Shown: positions 38,165 through 47,886, numbered from the stretch's first letter. The stretch: DNA of 64,000 bases from Kangiella sp. TOML190 (GCF_023706045.1 NZ_BQYL01000001.1:2152001-2216000); one strand, 5' to 3'. Notes: generated from the letters alone by a model not told the origin. Numbers and translations: made by a program.

Positions 38165-39279
38165 AAGCAACAGACAAATCTCAATTGAAAGTTATTGTTG
38201 GCATGTCGGGCGGAGTCGATTCCTCAGTTTCTGCTTACCTGCTACAACAGCAAGGCTACCAAGTGGAAGGCCTATTCATGAAAAATTGGGAAGAAGATGA
38301 CGACACCGAATATTGCACTGCCGCAGAGGATTTAGCCGACGCACAAGCGGTTTGTGACAAATTGGGGATCAAGTTAAGAACCATCAATTTTGCCGCCGAA
38401 TATTGGGATAATGTGTTCGAATACTTTTTGCAAGAATATCGAGCTGGTAGAACACCTAATCCCGACATAATGTGTAATAAAGAAATCAAGTTTAAAGCAT
38501 TTTTAGATTATGCTCAGTTACTTGGTGCTGATTATATTGCTACTGGCCATTACGTTCGCCGTGGCCAAGCTGATGATGCCAACGGCAACAAAGCCACCCT
38601 ACTTCGCGGTTTAGATCCGAACAAGGATCAATCCTATTTTCTGTATGCGGTAAACCATGAAAAGATAGCAAAAACCCTATTCCCCGTTGGTGAATTGGAG
38701 AAAAGCGAAGTGCGAAACATTGCAGAAGAGCAAGGTTTAATAACCGCCAAGAAAAAAGATTCGACGGGGATCTGCTTTATTGGCGAGCGCAAGTTTACCG
38801 ACTTTTTACAACAATATTTGCCTGCTCAGCCTGGTGATATTGAAACGCCTGAAGGTAAAGTCATCGGTAAACACAATGGCTTGATGTATCATACTTTAGG
38901 TCAACGCAAAGGTTTAGGCATTGGCGGCATGAGCGATGCCAGTGAAGATCCTTGGTTTAGTGTGGATAAAGATTTAGAGCGCAATGTTTTGATCGTGGCA
39001 CAAGGTCATCAACACCCACTGCTTATGAGCAAATCGCTAACTGCCATTAATATGGATTGGGTTGCTGGCTCAGCTCCGGCCGATGAGTTTTATTGTACTG
39101 CTAAAAATCGCTATCGCCAGCAAGATGTTGAGTGTAAAGTTAGCAAGTTAGAAGATAATAAGTTTTTGGTCGATTTTTTCGAACCAGAAAGAGCCGTCAC
39201 TCCGGGGCAGTCGGTGGTCTTTTATCAAGGAGATATTTGCCTAGGCGGCGGTATTATTGACCAAATTGGCAGGATTTAA
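38161..39279 (+). CDS. mnmA: tRNA 2-thiouridylase MnmA
   Basis: A 372-residue tRNA-specific thiolase that forms 2-thiouridine at position 34. The ATP loop ([15 protein letters not shown], residues 14-28), the first catalytic Cys in MCNKEIKF and the second in [12 protein letters not shown] are present; the SPxxKDQSYFL-like stretch reads [13 protein letters not shown]. It is translationally coupled to nudJ. Length is as expected. Confidence 0.96.
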   Translation: MKATDKSQLKVIVGMSGGVDSSVSAYLLQQQGYQVEGLFMKNWEEDDDTEYCTAAEDLADAQAVCDKLGIKLRTINFAAEYWDNVFEYFLQEYRAGRTPNPDIMCNKEIKFKAFLDYAQLLGADYIATGHYVRRGQADDANGNKATLLRGLDPNKDQSYFLYAVNHEKIAKTLFPVGELEKSEVRNIAEEQGLITAKKKDSTGICFIGERKFTDFLQQYLPAQPGDIETPEGKVIGKHNGLMYHTLGQRKGLGIGGMSDASEDPWFSVDKDLERNVLIVAQGHQHPLLMSKSLTAINMDWVAGSAPADEFYCTAKNRYRQQDVECKVSKLEDNKFLVDFFEPERAVTPGQSVVFYQGDICLGGGIIDQIGRI

Positions 39280-39306
39280 TTGATTACAATCAAAAATTAA
39301 TACGTT

Positions 39307-39924
39307 ATGAGTAACAACTTTTCTGAAATCACTTTAGCACTAGCAGGCATTTGCCAAGCAATTGACTGTGTTCAGTCCATAGCGCGAAATGGTAGTGCTG
39401 ATAAAGATGATATGAATACCCTATTCAAAGCAACCTTAAAGCTTGACGCAAAATCTACCGAAGGTATTTTTGATGGTCACAAAAATTTGCATACTGGGTT
39501 TAAGATCTTGAAAGAGCAACTATCGGGCTCTAAAACTGATGCGGACTTTGGTCGTTATTTGGTTAATGTGATCAGTTTAGAAAAGCAGTTTACTGCTAAC
39601 GCTAAAATGCTCGATTTGATGGGTTCGAGAATTCAGCAAACCGTGCGGATGAGCCAATATCAAGATCAAGTAGAAGTCTCTAGTGCAATTATTCAACAGC
39701 TGGCAGAAACCTATAAAGACACTATCTCTCGCCTTTCGACTAAAATTCAAGTCACTGGCAACAGCAAACATCTTGAGCTGTCGAACAACCAAGAGACCAT
39801 TCGCGCACTGCTACTAGGCGCAATTCGTTGTGCGGTGTTATGGCGTCAAGTTGGCGGCAAAAAACGTCATTTTATTTTTCAAAAAAATGCGATTGTTAAT
39901 ACAGCCAAAGCTTTCTTAGCTTAA
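39307..39924 (+). CDS. hflD: HflD-family protein
   Basis: A 205-residue all-helical protein of the HflD family, named for control of phage lambda lysogenisation and found at the membrane. The patterns ALAGICQAIDCVQSIARNG, VISLEKQF and IRALLLGAIRCAVLWRQVGGKK are typical. It is 27 bases after mnmA, the conserved arrangement. The usual purB does not follow; a convergent DUF2461 gene does. Confidence 0.9.
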   Translation: MSNNFSEITLALAGICQAIDCVQSIARNGSADKDDMNTLFKATLKLDAKSTEGIFDGHKNLHTGFKILKEQLSGSKTDADFGRYLVNVISLEKQFTANAKMLDLMGSRIQQTVRMSQYQDQVEVSSAIIQQLAETYKDTISRLSTKIQVTGNSKHLELSNNQETIRALLLGAIRCAVLWRQVGGKKRHFIFQKNAIVNTAKAFLA

Positions 39925-39953
39925 ATAGTTAGACATTTCGCTCCTCAGTTTGG

Positions 39954-40628
39954 CTAAAAGTTGAGCTCTTGAGCCTCACATAGAAACTTCATCAGCGGAA
40001 GCGTTTTTTTATACCGTTTCGCCGTGATGCTGACAATATCTTTGCTATAAAGCTCTTTCCGACTGAGCTTGGTTACCAGCATAAAGTCTTTGCGCTTCAA
40101 ATCCTCTAGGTTGGGCGATTCTTTATTAAAGCCACGCGGGGGATTTTTTAGGCTTTCGCCTACAAAATCAAACTTACTATTTAAGGCTTTATTACTTTTA
40201 ATTTTCTTCCAAGCCGACGGTGCCTGCTCAATCAGCTCACGAATATTGCGCAACGCTTTAGATTCAGGATGCCAAATTCCAGCTCCTAAAAAGCAATCGT
40301 GTGGGCTTATATGAAAATAAAAGCCTGGGGCATGAACATTTTTACCTAACTCATGGCGAAACTGAATACCGAGATTGGTTTTGTAAGGAGTTTTATCTTT
40401 AGAAAACCGGGTGTCACGATAAGGCCGCATCATAGAACCACCAACCTTCTTGGGGATCGCAACAAAATGCGGCGTTAACTTTTTAAGTTCTGGTCGAAAG
40501 AGTTCGATAAAATCTAATGCAGGTTCACGAACAAATTGCTCGTATTCATCTTTATGGTGGTTAAACCAATCTCGATTATTATTCTGAGCGAGCGCTTGTA
40601 AAAATTTTATAGTTTTAATAGAAAACAT
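39954..40628 (-). CDS. DUF2461 family protein
   Basis: A 224-residue protein of the DUF2461 (TIGR02453) family, recognised from FLQALAQNNNRDWFNHHKDE, then VGGSMMRPYRDTRFSKDKTP with LGIQFRH and FYFHISPHDCFLGAGIW. No function is known. ATG at 40628 is preceded by AGGTGG; a GTG four codons upstream is less likely. It is the last of a minus-strand run headed by the ECF sigma gene, starting 12 bases after the PDZ gene stop, so it may be a passenger of that operon. Confidence 0.85.
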   Translation of the reverse strand: MFSIKTIKFLQALAQNNNRDWFNHHKDEYEQFVREPALDFIELFRPELKKLTPHFVAIPKKVGGSMMRPYRDTRFSKDKTPYKTNLGIQFRHELGKNVHAPGFYFHISPHDCFLGAGIWHPESKALRNIRELIEQAPSAWKKIKSNKALNSKFDFVGESLKNPPRGFNKESPNLEDLKRKDFMLVTKLSRKELYSKDIVSITAKRYKKTLPLMKFLCEAQELNF

Positions 40629-40640
40629 TATTGCAGCCAC

Positions 40641-41531
40641 CTATAACTCGCAACTTGTCTCCGAAACTTTCCATACTATAGGCTCCCAGTGTTCTTCTGG
40701 TCGTTTTTTATGACGATGGCTTTTTTCAAATTTCGCTGCAAGGCTATAAATTTTGTTAGGTTCTATCAGCAATTCTATAGACTTTGACGGGCTATTGTAG
40801 TTTTTTCGCTGCAAACTAGTCAGTCCCTTAAAAACAAATAGTTCATGAATTTCAATAATATGCTTTCCAGGCTTGAGCTTGTATATTTCTTTATATCGAT
40901 TGGTTATTACCTTATCGTTGATTTTAGTAAAGTAAGATTTGTATAAATCCTTTGTGCTTGGAGGAGTGAAAAAAACCGACACTTTGCCACAAGCATTATC
41001 ATCATACTGCATCGACTCTACACTAGAATCAAGTTGCTCATAATTCTCAGTATTAGCAAAGAACTCAAGTCTCCAAATAGGGGTGTCACTCAATTTTATA
41101 GTTTCTTTTAAAGTAAGATAGGTACCATCCCGCACAATTTCAGCAATCAATAAACCGTCTTTTTTTAGCCAATTCTCACTTGCTAAATCTAATGCTTGTT
41201 CATTAAAGCTTAATGCGCGAATCGTATCTCCTGCCTTAATTCCAAGCCGCTCAGCAGGGCTTGATGGGCTCACTAAAATAACTTCTCTATTCTTGCTAAC
41301 TAGTAACCCCAAGGTTTTCTCTGTTGCCGAAGTTTGCTCTATATTAAAATGCACTGACTTATCACCTGCCCCCGCCTCTTTTTCATATTCCAAAATTTTC
41401 GCAATGGTATGATTAACAGAATACTTTAACTCCTTAACTAACTGCTTTGATTTTTCACTACGGAAGCCCTCGTCTTCCGATAAAGCCAGAAAGCTAATAA
41501 AGCTTAAAAATAATGCTAGCAAGTATTTCAT
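40641..41531 (-). CDS. Exported PDZ-domain protein
   Basis: A 296-residue protein with an N-terminal signal segment (residues 1-18, FLSFISFLALSED). A PDZ-like domain occupies about residues 70-150: LGLLVSKNREVILVSPSSPA, RLGIKAGDTIRALSF. The remaining 140 residues contain strands and end in WKVSETSCEL with two Cys in the mature part. No protease motif is seen. As the third gene of an ECF operon it is likely an envelope effector or sensor. The function is unknown. Confidence 0.7.
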   Translation of the reverse strand: MKYLLALFLSFISFLALSEDEGFRSEKSKQLVKELKYSVNHTIAKILEYEKEAGAGDKSVHFNIEQTSATEKTLGLLVSKNREVILVSPSSPAERLGIKAGDTIRALSFNEQALDLASENWLKKDGLLIAEIVRDGTYLTLKETIKLSDTPIWRLEFFANTENYEQLDSSVESMQYDDNACGKVSVFFTPPSTKDLYKSYFTKINDKVITNRYKEIYKLKPGKHIIEIHELFVFKGLTSLQRKNYNSPSKSIELLIEPNKIYSLAAKFEKSHRHKKRPEEHWEPIVWKVSETSCEL

Positions 41532-41540
41532 GAATTACTC

Positions 41541-42035
41541 CTAAATACGGTATAGCTGATTATCGTTTAGATAAATAGTTTTTAATAAAGCTAACTTTTT
41601 GACTCTTAAAAGCCACAAGTTAAGTCGCTTATCTTGTGAGCCGTTGGATTGATAATTTACAAACAGCTCCTGATCCAAATCTATTATTTGACTTTTAATC
41701 TTTTTAGCTTCAACCCAAACCAACGGGTTTTCAACTTGCTGTTCAACTTGGGCGATCTCAAGTTCCAATTGCTGAGATTGCATTACCACTTGCTTAAGAG
41801 GATCGAGCGGTGGTTCTTTTGAAAACTGGAGCGTCACCGCAAAAGAGACCATAATCAAAGCTGCCACTGACGGCCAAAACCATGATTTATGACTTTCCAC
41901 TTCGGCTCTAGATTGCTGTTGAAGCATTGTCAAAATCGCTTTATCAGCTTTGTCAGATGGCTGTTTCGGCTCAATTTTTGATAAATGCTCTTCTAACTGC
42001 TGCCTGATTAACTGTTCATGTTGATTAGAGTTCAT
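41541..42035 (-). CDS. Probable anti-sigma factor
   Basis: A 164-residue single-pass protein. A polar, helical N-terminal part (residues 1-50) could bind a sigma factor, followed by a transmembrane helix at about 53-71 and a periplasmic region with a Gln/Glu-rich coiled coil (80-110) and hydrophobic end. This layout and its position right after the sigma gene suggest an anti-sigma factor. No zinc-binding HxxxCxxC motif is visible, so it is not a ZAS-type protein. Confidence 0.65.
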   Translation of the reverse strand: MNSNQHEQLIRQQLEEHLSKIEPKQPSDKADKAILTMLQQQSRAEVESHKSWFWPSVAALIMVSFAVTLQFSKEPPLDPLKQVVMQSQQLELEIAQVEQQVENPLVWVEAKKIKSQIIDLDQELFVNYQSNGSQDKRLNLWLLRVKKLALLKTIYLNDNQLYRI

Positions 42036-42044
42036 AAATATTTC

Positions 42045-42608
42045 CTATCGCGGCGCTGAGCCACTACCGCCAAATGATTCTTTTTTGGTAAGTAAATTTA
42101 GTTTTTGCAATGAACGAGAATAGATTTGTTTAGAGTTACTTTCACTAATATCCAATTCTTCTGCTATCTCACGGTGACTATACCCCTCAAGTACAAACAT
42201 CAATACCACTAAGCGCTCTCTTTCACTTAAGATCTTTAAATAATTTTCTATATCAAAAGTGGTTTCATTAAGAATATGCACTATTTCTGAATAGTGTATT
42301 TCAGGCAACTCTTCTTCAAAGGGCATTTCAAATTTACGCTTACCAATAAAATCAATCGCTTCGCGATAAGTGATGGTTTTTAACCAACCGTTAAAAGCAG
42401 CAGGATTTTTTACGTCTGAAACCTTATTGATAACTTTCTCAATCACCAGTTGTAGTATGTCCTCAGCGGCAGCCTTATTGTTAGTTATATGATAGGCCAA
42501 ACTATAAATTGGTGACTTAAATTCTTGATAAATTGTGGTTAGCGCAAATTGATCACCATCTTGGGCTTTCGCTATTACGGATTTCGGTAATCTTTTAGAA
42601 AAAGACAA
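42045..42608 (-). CDS. ECF-type RNA polymerase sigma factor
   Basis: A 187-residue sigma-70 family protein with only regions 2 and 4. Region 2 is at about 20-85 (ALTTIYQEFKSPIYSLAYHI, AAEDILQLVIEKVI, WLKTITYREAIDFI); region 4 at about 125-170 (LSERERLVVLMFVLEGYSHR, ELDISESNSKQIYSRSLQKL). The start is TTG, with AAGGA about 10 bases upstream; no ATG fits. It heads an operon with the putative anti-sigma and PDZ genes. Confidence 0.85.
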   Translation of the reverse strand: MSFSKRLPKSVIAKAQDGDQFALTTIYQEFKSPIYSLAYHITNNKAAAEDILQLVIEKVINKVSDVKNPAAFNGWLKTITYREAIDFIGKRKFEMPFEEELPEIHYSEIVHILNETTFDIENYLKILSERERLVVLMFVLEGYSHREIAEELDISESNSKQIYSRSLQKLNLLTKKESFGGSGSAPR

Positions 42609-42670
42609 GGACGCTTATCCTTTTGATATTCTTTATAAGTCGACGTTGATAAAAGCCACTAGGTGACAAT

Positions 42671-43312
42671 TTATTGCTCGTTGTTTGCAGTGTGGTCAGC
42701 TTCAGCAAAGTAGACGACCCAATAGTCGATATGCGGACTATGCCACTTATAATAATGACCAACTGCAAATTCGGTTTGTTTTAAATAATACTCATGCTCA
42801 CCCAACAGGTGAATTTTGTGGTTGTAAGACATCTGAAAGCGTAGCCAGACTTCATCTGCGGACGATTCGCCACCTAAGATCGCTTCGACACTATTATCTC
42901 GGGCTTGGTCCATCTCCGTTAGTGGGAAACCGGCCTTTAACAACCTTTGATTCGGGCTACCTCCAACAAAGTGGCTTACTTTACCGGCATCAGCAAGAGC
43001 TTTAGCTTGATTAGTAGCGAGCTGCGCCAATAGAGGGTTACAATTAACCAGATTACGCTGCTGCTCATCGTCTTGCAGAATAAGCTTGGCAAGCTTTCGA
43101 GCTTTGTCGCTTAAGCCGCAACGACTATAATCAGTGGGAAGTTGTAAGGTTTTTGCAGATTCAATTACCGTCGGATCTGGTTCCGATTCTAAAGCCGGCG
43201 CTTGTGGCAATTTAGAACCCGACCAAGCAGTAGAGCTAAAAACAACGAGCGCTAAAAGACTATTCAGTGATCTTCTTATCAAGGTTTTTAATATAGAGAT
43301 CTTGCTTGGCAT
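42671..43312 (-). CDS. Secreted CAP-domain protein
   Basis: A 213-residue protein with a signal sequence and a CAP (SCP/PR-1) domain. CNPLLAQLATNQAKALADAGK, SHFVGGSPNQRL, ILGGESSADEVWLRFQMSYN then HKIHLLGEHEYY match the CAP pattern of helices and a late HxE-like cluster (residues about 75-205). The start is uncertain: ATG at 43312 overlaps the upstream mscS stop by 53 bases; TTG at 43282 would overlap by 23. Either keeps an export signal. The role of bacterial CAP proteins is mostly unknown. Confidence 0.75.
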   Translation of the reverse strand: MPSKISILKTLIRRSLNSLLALVVFSSTAWSGSKLPQAPALESEPDPTVIESAKTLQLPTDYSRCGLSDKARKLAKLILQDDEQQRNLVNCNPLLAQLATNQAKALADAGKVSHFVGGSPNQRLLKAGFPLTEMDQARDNSVEAILGGESSADEVWLRFQMSYNHKIHLLGEHEYYLKQTEFAVGHYYKWHSPHIDYWVVYFAEADHTANNEQ

Positions 43313-44423
43313 AAGGGATCTCAATTCCTCGGTTATTAAACTCTTTATAGATACTTAAAATTAGTTCATGCAACACTTGACCACGAATCTCTGGTCTATC
43401 AATCCACACATAAAGCTGAAAATCGACACTTGAGGCACCAAAAAGCTTAGCTCTAACACGCGGCACCGGGAACTTAGATACCTTATTATTATTATCAGCA
43501 ACCTCTTTTAACACTTCTACCGCCACATCCAAATCAGTGTCATAAGAAACCCCTACTGGAATACGCAGTCGTGTTTTTTCAGAGGGGCCGCCACTTTCAT
43601 TCACAATCTTGGCATTGCCCATTACTGAGTTGGGAATAGTAATTTCCACATCATCACGCGTCATGAGACGAGTCGATCGGATCCCAACATGAGTTACCTG
43701 ACCACGCTCGCCAGTGTCTAACACAATATAGTCTCCAATTTTGTAGGGCGAATCAGCAACAATAAAAAAGCCCGCAAAAAGGTTTGCCAGAGTATCTTTG
43801 GCGGCAAAACCAATGGCGATACCAACCACACCCGCGGAGGCTAACCAAGCTGTTGGATCTTTACCCCACAGTAAAATCAAAAAGTAAGAAAAGGCGCCTA
43901 TTAGCAATAATTGGCTGGCAATATTAAGGATCGGCAAAGTCCGCTTTTCGATAAAACTAAAAGACTTTTCACTACTTTCAAAGGCTTCTAGTAGAAGTTT
44001 CGATCCTTTTAAAGCAGTAATCATCAAAGATAAAAATAGCAAACTCATGATAATCCGCTTTAACAACTTTGAAGTATCCGTTTCAAATTGAAAAGCATCA
44101 ACCGCAAACATCATGAATATAAAAAAGACGATACTAAAAATACTTTTTGAAACAATAGCGATTAATTTATCATCGAAACTATTTTTGGTTCTTTTGGATA
44201 ACGAGGTGGCGACTGTGGAAAAAACCCACTGTAAGGATTTGGCGAAAACATAGCCCGCCGCCAAAACCACAATCACCAATACCCACGGATATTGTTGCAA
44301 TTGTTCCCAATAAGGATGCACAAATTCGGGCAGCCAAGACTGACTGTCTAAAAAGGTTTCCTCGACTTGCTTCAAGGTTTCGGTATCTTCAACTGGTGGC
44401 TTCTTTTCAGGTTCTTGTGCCAT
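43260..44423 (-). CDS. Second MscS-family mechanosensitive channel
   Basis: A 387-residue MscS-like channel, distinct from the one at 17964-19097. Hydrophobic segments near residues 50-70, 90-115, 125-145 and 165-190 precede the pore helix (GVVGIAIGFAAKDTLANLFA near 195) and SPYKIGDYI. The beta domain (GERGQVTHVGIRSTRLMTRD, IPNSVM) follows. The 3' end overlaps the CAP-protein gene. It is isolated from the secDF genes by a hairpin terminator. Confidence 0.88.
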   Translation of the reverse strand: MAQEPEKKPPVEDTETLKQVEETFLDSQSWLPEFVHPYWEQLQQYPWVLVIVVLAAGYVFAKSLQWVFSTVATSLSKRTKNSFDDKLIAIVSKSIFSIVFFIFMMFAVDAFQFETDTSKLLKRIIMSLLFLSLMITALKGSKLLLEAFESSEKSFSFIEKRTLPILNIASQLLLIGAFSYFLILLWGKDPTAWLASAGVVGIAIGFAAKDTLANLFAGFFIVADSPYKIGDYIVLDTGERGQVTHVGIRSTRLMTRDDVEITIPNSVMGNAKIVNESGGPSEKTRLRIPVGVSYDTDLDVAVEVLKEVADNNNKVSKFPVPRVRAKLFGASSVDFQLYVWIDRPEIRGQVLHELILSIYKEFNNRGIEIPYAKQDLYIKNLDKKITE

Positions 44424-44453
44424 TATTTTCTCACGTCTTTTTCTTGTAGAATA

Positions 44454-44484
44454 AAAAACGCTTAGAGTTATTCTAAGCTTTTTT
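44454..44484. terminator. Terminator of the secDF operon
   Basis: GCTTAGA (44460-44466) and TCTAAGC (44472-44478) around five bases, with A6 before and T6 after. On the minus strand it follows secF by about 30 bases. Confidence 0.85.
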
Positions 44485-44513
44485 ACTCAAAAATGAAGTT
44501 AAATCATTAACAT

Positions 44514-45449
44514 TTAAGGCATATCGAACTCTTGGCCTTCTTTTTCAATCTCTGGCGGCATCAAGTCTTCTTTCTTCACACCCAAAGCAAGCGCCACGAT
44601 ACTGGCCACATAAATCGATGAGTAGGTACCAATAAAAACACCAACGATTAACGCAGCTGAGAAAGCATGAATGGTTTCTCCACCAAACACAAATAAGGCA
44701 AACAGCACCAGCAAGGTGGTTAAGGAGGTCATTAAAGTTCGTGCTAAGGTTTGGTTGAGCGAGGTATTGATGATCTCTTTCGCTGTTCCTTTGCGCAGTT
44801 TCAAAAAGTTTTCACGAATTCGATCAAACACTACAATGGTGTCATTCAAAGAGTAACCTATTACCGCCAGCAAGGCTGCCAATACGGTTAAATCAAATTC
44901 CATTTGAGTGATCGAGAAAAACCCTAACGTTAGCATAACGTCGTGAGCTAAGGCTGCAACCGAGCCGAGTGAGAACTTCCATTCAAAGCGCAGTGCAACA
45001 TAAATCATGATACAGATTAATGCCACTAGCATCGCTAAAGCGCCCTGCTCTTTAAGCTCTTCACCAACTACCGGACCAACATAACCTTTATATTTTTCAA
45101 TCACGCTCGAATCATTCGCTTGAAGCAGTTTTATCACTTCAGAGCCGACTTTATCGCCCGGTATAAACTCTTGATCGGGAATACGAATTTTTACGTCCTG
45201 CGAAGTACCAAAGTTTTGCACCACCGCGCCTTTAAAATTGGCATCGTCTAATTGCTTACGGATATCAATCAAATCGGCGCTTTGCCCATACTGAACTTCA
45301 ACCGAGGTTCCGCCGGTAAAGTCTAAGCCAAAATTTAATCCTTTGGTTACTAAAGAACCTATTGAAGCCAAGATCAACAAGGCCGAGAATATCACCGCAA
45401 TTTTGCGGTATTTCAAAAAATCGATATTGGTTTTACTAATTAATTGCAT
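44514..45449 (-). CDS. secF: Protein translocase subunit SecF
   Basis: A 311-residue inner-membrane partner of SecD in the SecDF-YajC complex, which uses the proton gradient to pull preproteins into the periplasm. The fold has one N-terminal helix (FSALLILASIGSLV), a periplasmic domain starting NFGLDFTGGTSVEVQ, and five helices with YSLNDTIVVFDRIREN (near 200-215). ATG at 45449 with GGGAG eight bases upstream is preferred over a TTG two codons upstream. Confidence 0.96.
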   Translation of the reverse strand: MQLISKTNIDFLKYRKIAVIFSALLILASIGSLVTKGLNFGLDFTGGTSVEVQYGQSADLIDIRKQLDDANFKGAVVQNFGTSQDVKIRIPDQEFIPGDKVGSEVIKLLQANDSSVIEKYKGYVGPVVGEELKEQGALAMLVALICIMIYVALRFEWKFSLGSVAALAHDVMLTLGFFSITQMEFDLTVLAALLAVIGYSLNDTIVVFDRIRENFLKLRKGTAKEIINTSLNQTLARTLMTSLTTLLVLFALFVFGGETIHAFSAALIVGVFIGTYSSIYVASIVALALGVKKEDLMPPEIEKEGQEFDMP

Positions 45450-45461
45450 CTTCAAGACTCC

Positions 45462-47375
45462 CTATATCGATAGTTTTTTAGGTTGTTTGCCGCCATAGAT
45501 AAGATTAACAATGCCACGACTAACGAAGATAGCTGTAAACATCGAAGTCATAATACCAACGAACAAAGTAATGGCGAAACCTTTTACTGGACCAGTGCCA
45601 ATAGCGTATAAAATAATCGCTGCAATCATGGTGGTGATGTTAGCATCAGCAATAGTTGATAGTGCTTGCGCGTAACCTTTATCAATTGCTTGTGCGGGTT
45701 TAGTCTTAGCCCTAAGTTCTTCACGAATACGCTCAAAAATTAAAACATTGGCATCTACCGCCATACCAACGGTTAAGACGATACCAGCAATACCTGGTAG
45801 GGTTAGTGTCGCTCCCAAAATTGACATGATCGCCATGATTAAGACTAGATTTAAGGTCAAAGCGACGTTTGCCACTAAACCAAATAACTTGTAATACACC
45901 AGCATAAACACTAAGACTAGAGCGAAACCTATTAGTACCGACTTAAAGCCTTTTTCAATATTTTCCGCACCCAGCGTCGGACCTACGGTTCTTTCTTCGA
46001 TAAAGAAAGTCGGCGCGACTAACGCACCTGAGCGCAAGTTAAGCGCTAAGTCTTTGGTCTCCGCTTGGGTAAAGCGTCCAGTAATATAGAAGTCTGTACT
46101 AAATTGACCATTAATGTTCGGTGCACTGATGACCCTTTCTTTTTGGTTCGAACCGACTAACTTACGCTCGCCATCGATAATCGCAAATTCAGGCTCAGAC
46201 TCCACCAAAATCATGGCTAAACGACGGCCGACATTTTTAACGGTTGTTTCAAGCATTTTAGCGCCGCCAACTGAATCCAGTTTGACATTAACGATCGGCT
46301 GTTGGGTTTCTTGATGTAGTCCTGGGAAAGCATCGATAAGGTGCTCGCCTGTCACTTTAACCTCATCATAAATCACGATAGGCAAACCATCTTCATCGAC
46401 AAATTCAGTGCTACCTACCGGGACTCTATCGCCAGCTGTAAAGCCCGCCATCGCATCTTCATTGACCAATCGGAACTCTAAAGAAGCTGTAGCACCTAAC
46501 ACTTGCTTAGCTAAAGCTGAATCTTGAACGCCGGGTAACTGAACCACGATTCTATCGCTACCTTGGCGCTGAATTTGTGGCTCGGCAACCCCTAGAGAGT
46601 TCACCCGCTCGCTTAAAATCAAGCGGTTTTGATCTACTGCTGCATCGCTAATTTCTTTTAACTTGGCGTCGGTAAAAGTCGCTCGAATAATATCCAAACC
46701 GTTTTGAGTAACTCGCTCAAGTAACACACGGTCCTGATAACCGTTATACAAAGCACTATAAGCTCGCTCGATATCCTTATTCTTAACTTGCAAAATAAGA
46801 CCATTGTCAATCATCTCGATACGGCCACGTACCCGTGGCTCTAAGTCAAGCAAGGTACGCTTAAAATCACTGGAAATTTGTTCTTTTTGCTTTTCAATGG
46901 CTTTATCCATATCCACTTGCATCAAGAAATAGATACCGCCACGTAAGTCCAAACCCAACTTCATTGGCTTGCCGCCAAGGTTGCTCAACCAATCTGGCGT
47001 TGCTGGTGCTAGATTTTGCGCCACTACATAATTAGCATTTTTTGGATCAGGATTCAAAATAGCATTCGCTACTTCTTGCGCCTTAAGTTGGCTTTCACCA
47101 TCGTTAAAGCGAGCAATGACCTTTTGCTCATTGTCTTGCTCTATCGCAATCCAATCCAAACCCTTTGCTTTCCAAGCATCTTCAACCTCAACAAGTTGTT
47201 GCTCAGAAATTTTGCTATCGCGTAAACCGGTTAATTGCACCGCGGGATCTTCGCCAAAAATATTCGGCAAAGCGTAAAGACTGGCAATGGCAATAACTGC
47301 CACGATCAGAAAATACTTCCACATAGGGTAAGTATTGATCGGCCTTTGCACCTGATTGGGTTGATCAAAAAACAT
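45462..47375 (-). CDS. secD: Protein translocase subunit SecD
   Basis: A 637-residue SecD. Near-N-terminal helix (YFLIVAVIAIASLYALPNIF), large periplasmic P1 domain with GLDLRGGIYFLMQVDMDKAI near residue 140-160, and the C-terminal six-helix bundle with GMAVDANVLIFERIREELR. Length is close to the E. coli protein (615). It is 6-12 bases upstream of secF and clearly co-transcribed with it. Confidence 0.97.
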   Translation of the reverse strand: MFFDQPNQVQRPINTYPMWKYFLIVAVIAIASLYALPNIFGEDPAVQLTGLRDSKISEQQLVEVEDAWKAKGLDWIAIEQDNEQKVIARFNDGESQLKAQEVANAILNPDPKNANYVVAQNLAPATPDWLSNLGGKPMKLGLDLRGGIYFLMQVDMDKAIEKQKEQISSDFKRTLLDLEPRVRGRIEMIDNGLILQVKNKDIERAYSALYNGYQDRVLLERVTQNGLDIIRATFTDAKLKEISDAAVDQNRLILSERVNSLGVAEPQIQRQGSDRIVVQLPGVQDSALAKQVLGATASLEFRLVNEDAMAGFTAGDRVPVGSTEFVDEDGLPIVIYDEVKVTGEHLIDAFPGLHQETQQPIVNVKLDSVGGAKMLETTVKNVGRRLAMILVESEPEFAIIDGERKLVGSNQKERVISAPNINGQFSTDFYITGRFTQAETKDLALNLRSGALVAPTFFIEERTVGPTLGAENIEKGFKSVLIGFALVLVFMLVYYKLFGLVANVALTLNLVLIMAIMSILGATLTLPGIAGIVLTVGMAVDANVLIFERIREELRAKTKPAQAIDKGYAQALSTIADANITTMIAAIILYAIGTGPVKGFAITLFVGIMTSMFTAIFVSRGIVNLIYGGKQPKKLSI

Positions 47376-47404
47376 ATATTATCCGTTTGTTTTTGGTTAT
47401 TAGT

Positions 47405-47508
47405 GTCATGCGAGCAATAAGCAATCTCTTAGCCATCTTTGGTATTTAGCAAAATCTCTTATTAAGAGCCAAAGCGAGATTGCTTTGTCACTAACTCCTC
47501 GCCATGAA
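47405..47508. repeat. Inverted repeat element between yajC and secD
   Basis: A 104-base element with mirrored ends: GTCATGCGAG...AAGCAATCTC (47405-47427) at one side and GAGATTGCTT...CTCGCCATGA (47476-47507) at the other. This is the consensus layout of a dispersed repeat known in many genomes (GTCATTGCGAG...GAAGCAATCTC). It fills the gap between yajC and secD, which is usually short. Confidence 0.7.
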
Positions 47509-47513
47509 CCAGA

Positions 47514-47828
47514 CTACTCTTCAATGGACTTAATAGTCCCTTTTGGAAGGGTCTGCGCGATCGAAGCTTTTTGGAACTTAATCTCCACGCCTTCGCTAAT
47601 GGTCAATACGATAAACTGATCTTGTACCTTAGCGATACGACCCACGATGCCACCTGTAGTCATAACTTCATCACCTTTTTCAAGACCAGAAGTCATTTCT
47701 TTATGCTGTTTCATCTTCTTTTGTTGCGGGCGGATCATCATGAAATACATGATTAACAACAAAGGAACGAACATAATAAAAAATTGCATTAAACCGCCAC
47801 CTTGAGCGCCTGCTTGAGCTAACAACAT
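47514..47828 (-). CDS. yajC: Sec translocase accessory subunit YajC
   Basis: A 104-residue single-pass protein with helix MQFFIMFVPLLLIMYFMMI (residues 15-33), the RPQQKKMKQHKEM signature directly after it, and the GDEVMTTGGIVGRIAKVQDQ soluble domain. It joins SecDF. It sits between tgt and secD as in E. coli. Confidence 0.95.
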   Translation of the reverse strand: MLLAQAGAQGGGLMQFFIMFVPLLLIMYFMMIRPQQKKMKQHKEMTSGLEKGDEVMTTGGIVGRIAKVQDQFIVLTISEGVEIKFQKASIAQTLPKGTIKSIEE

Positions 47829-47886
47829 TGATATAACCTCTTATAAACTTAAGTATTATTTCTTAATCTAAATATTTTGCTTAGCG

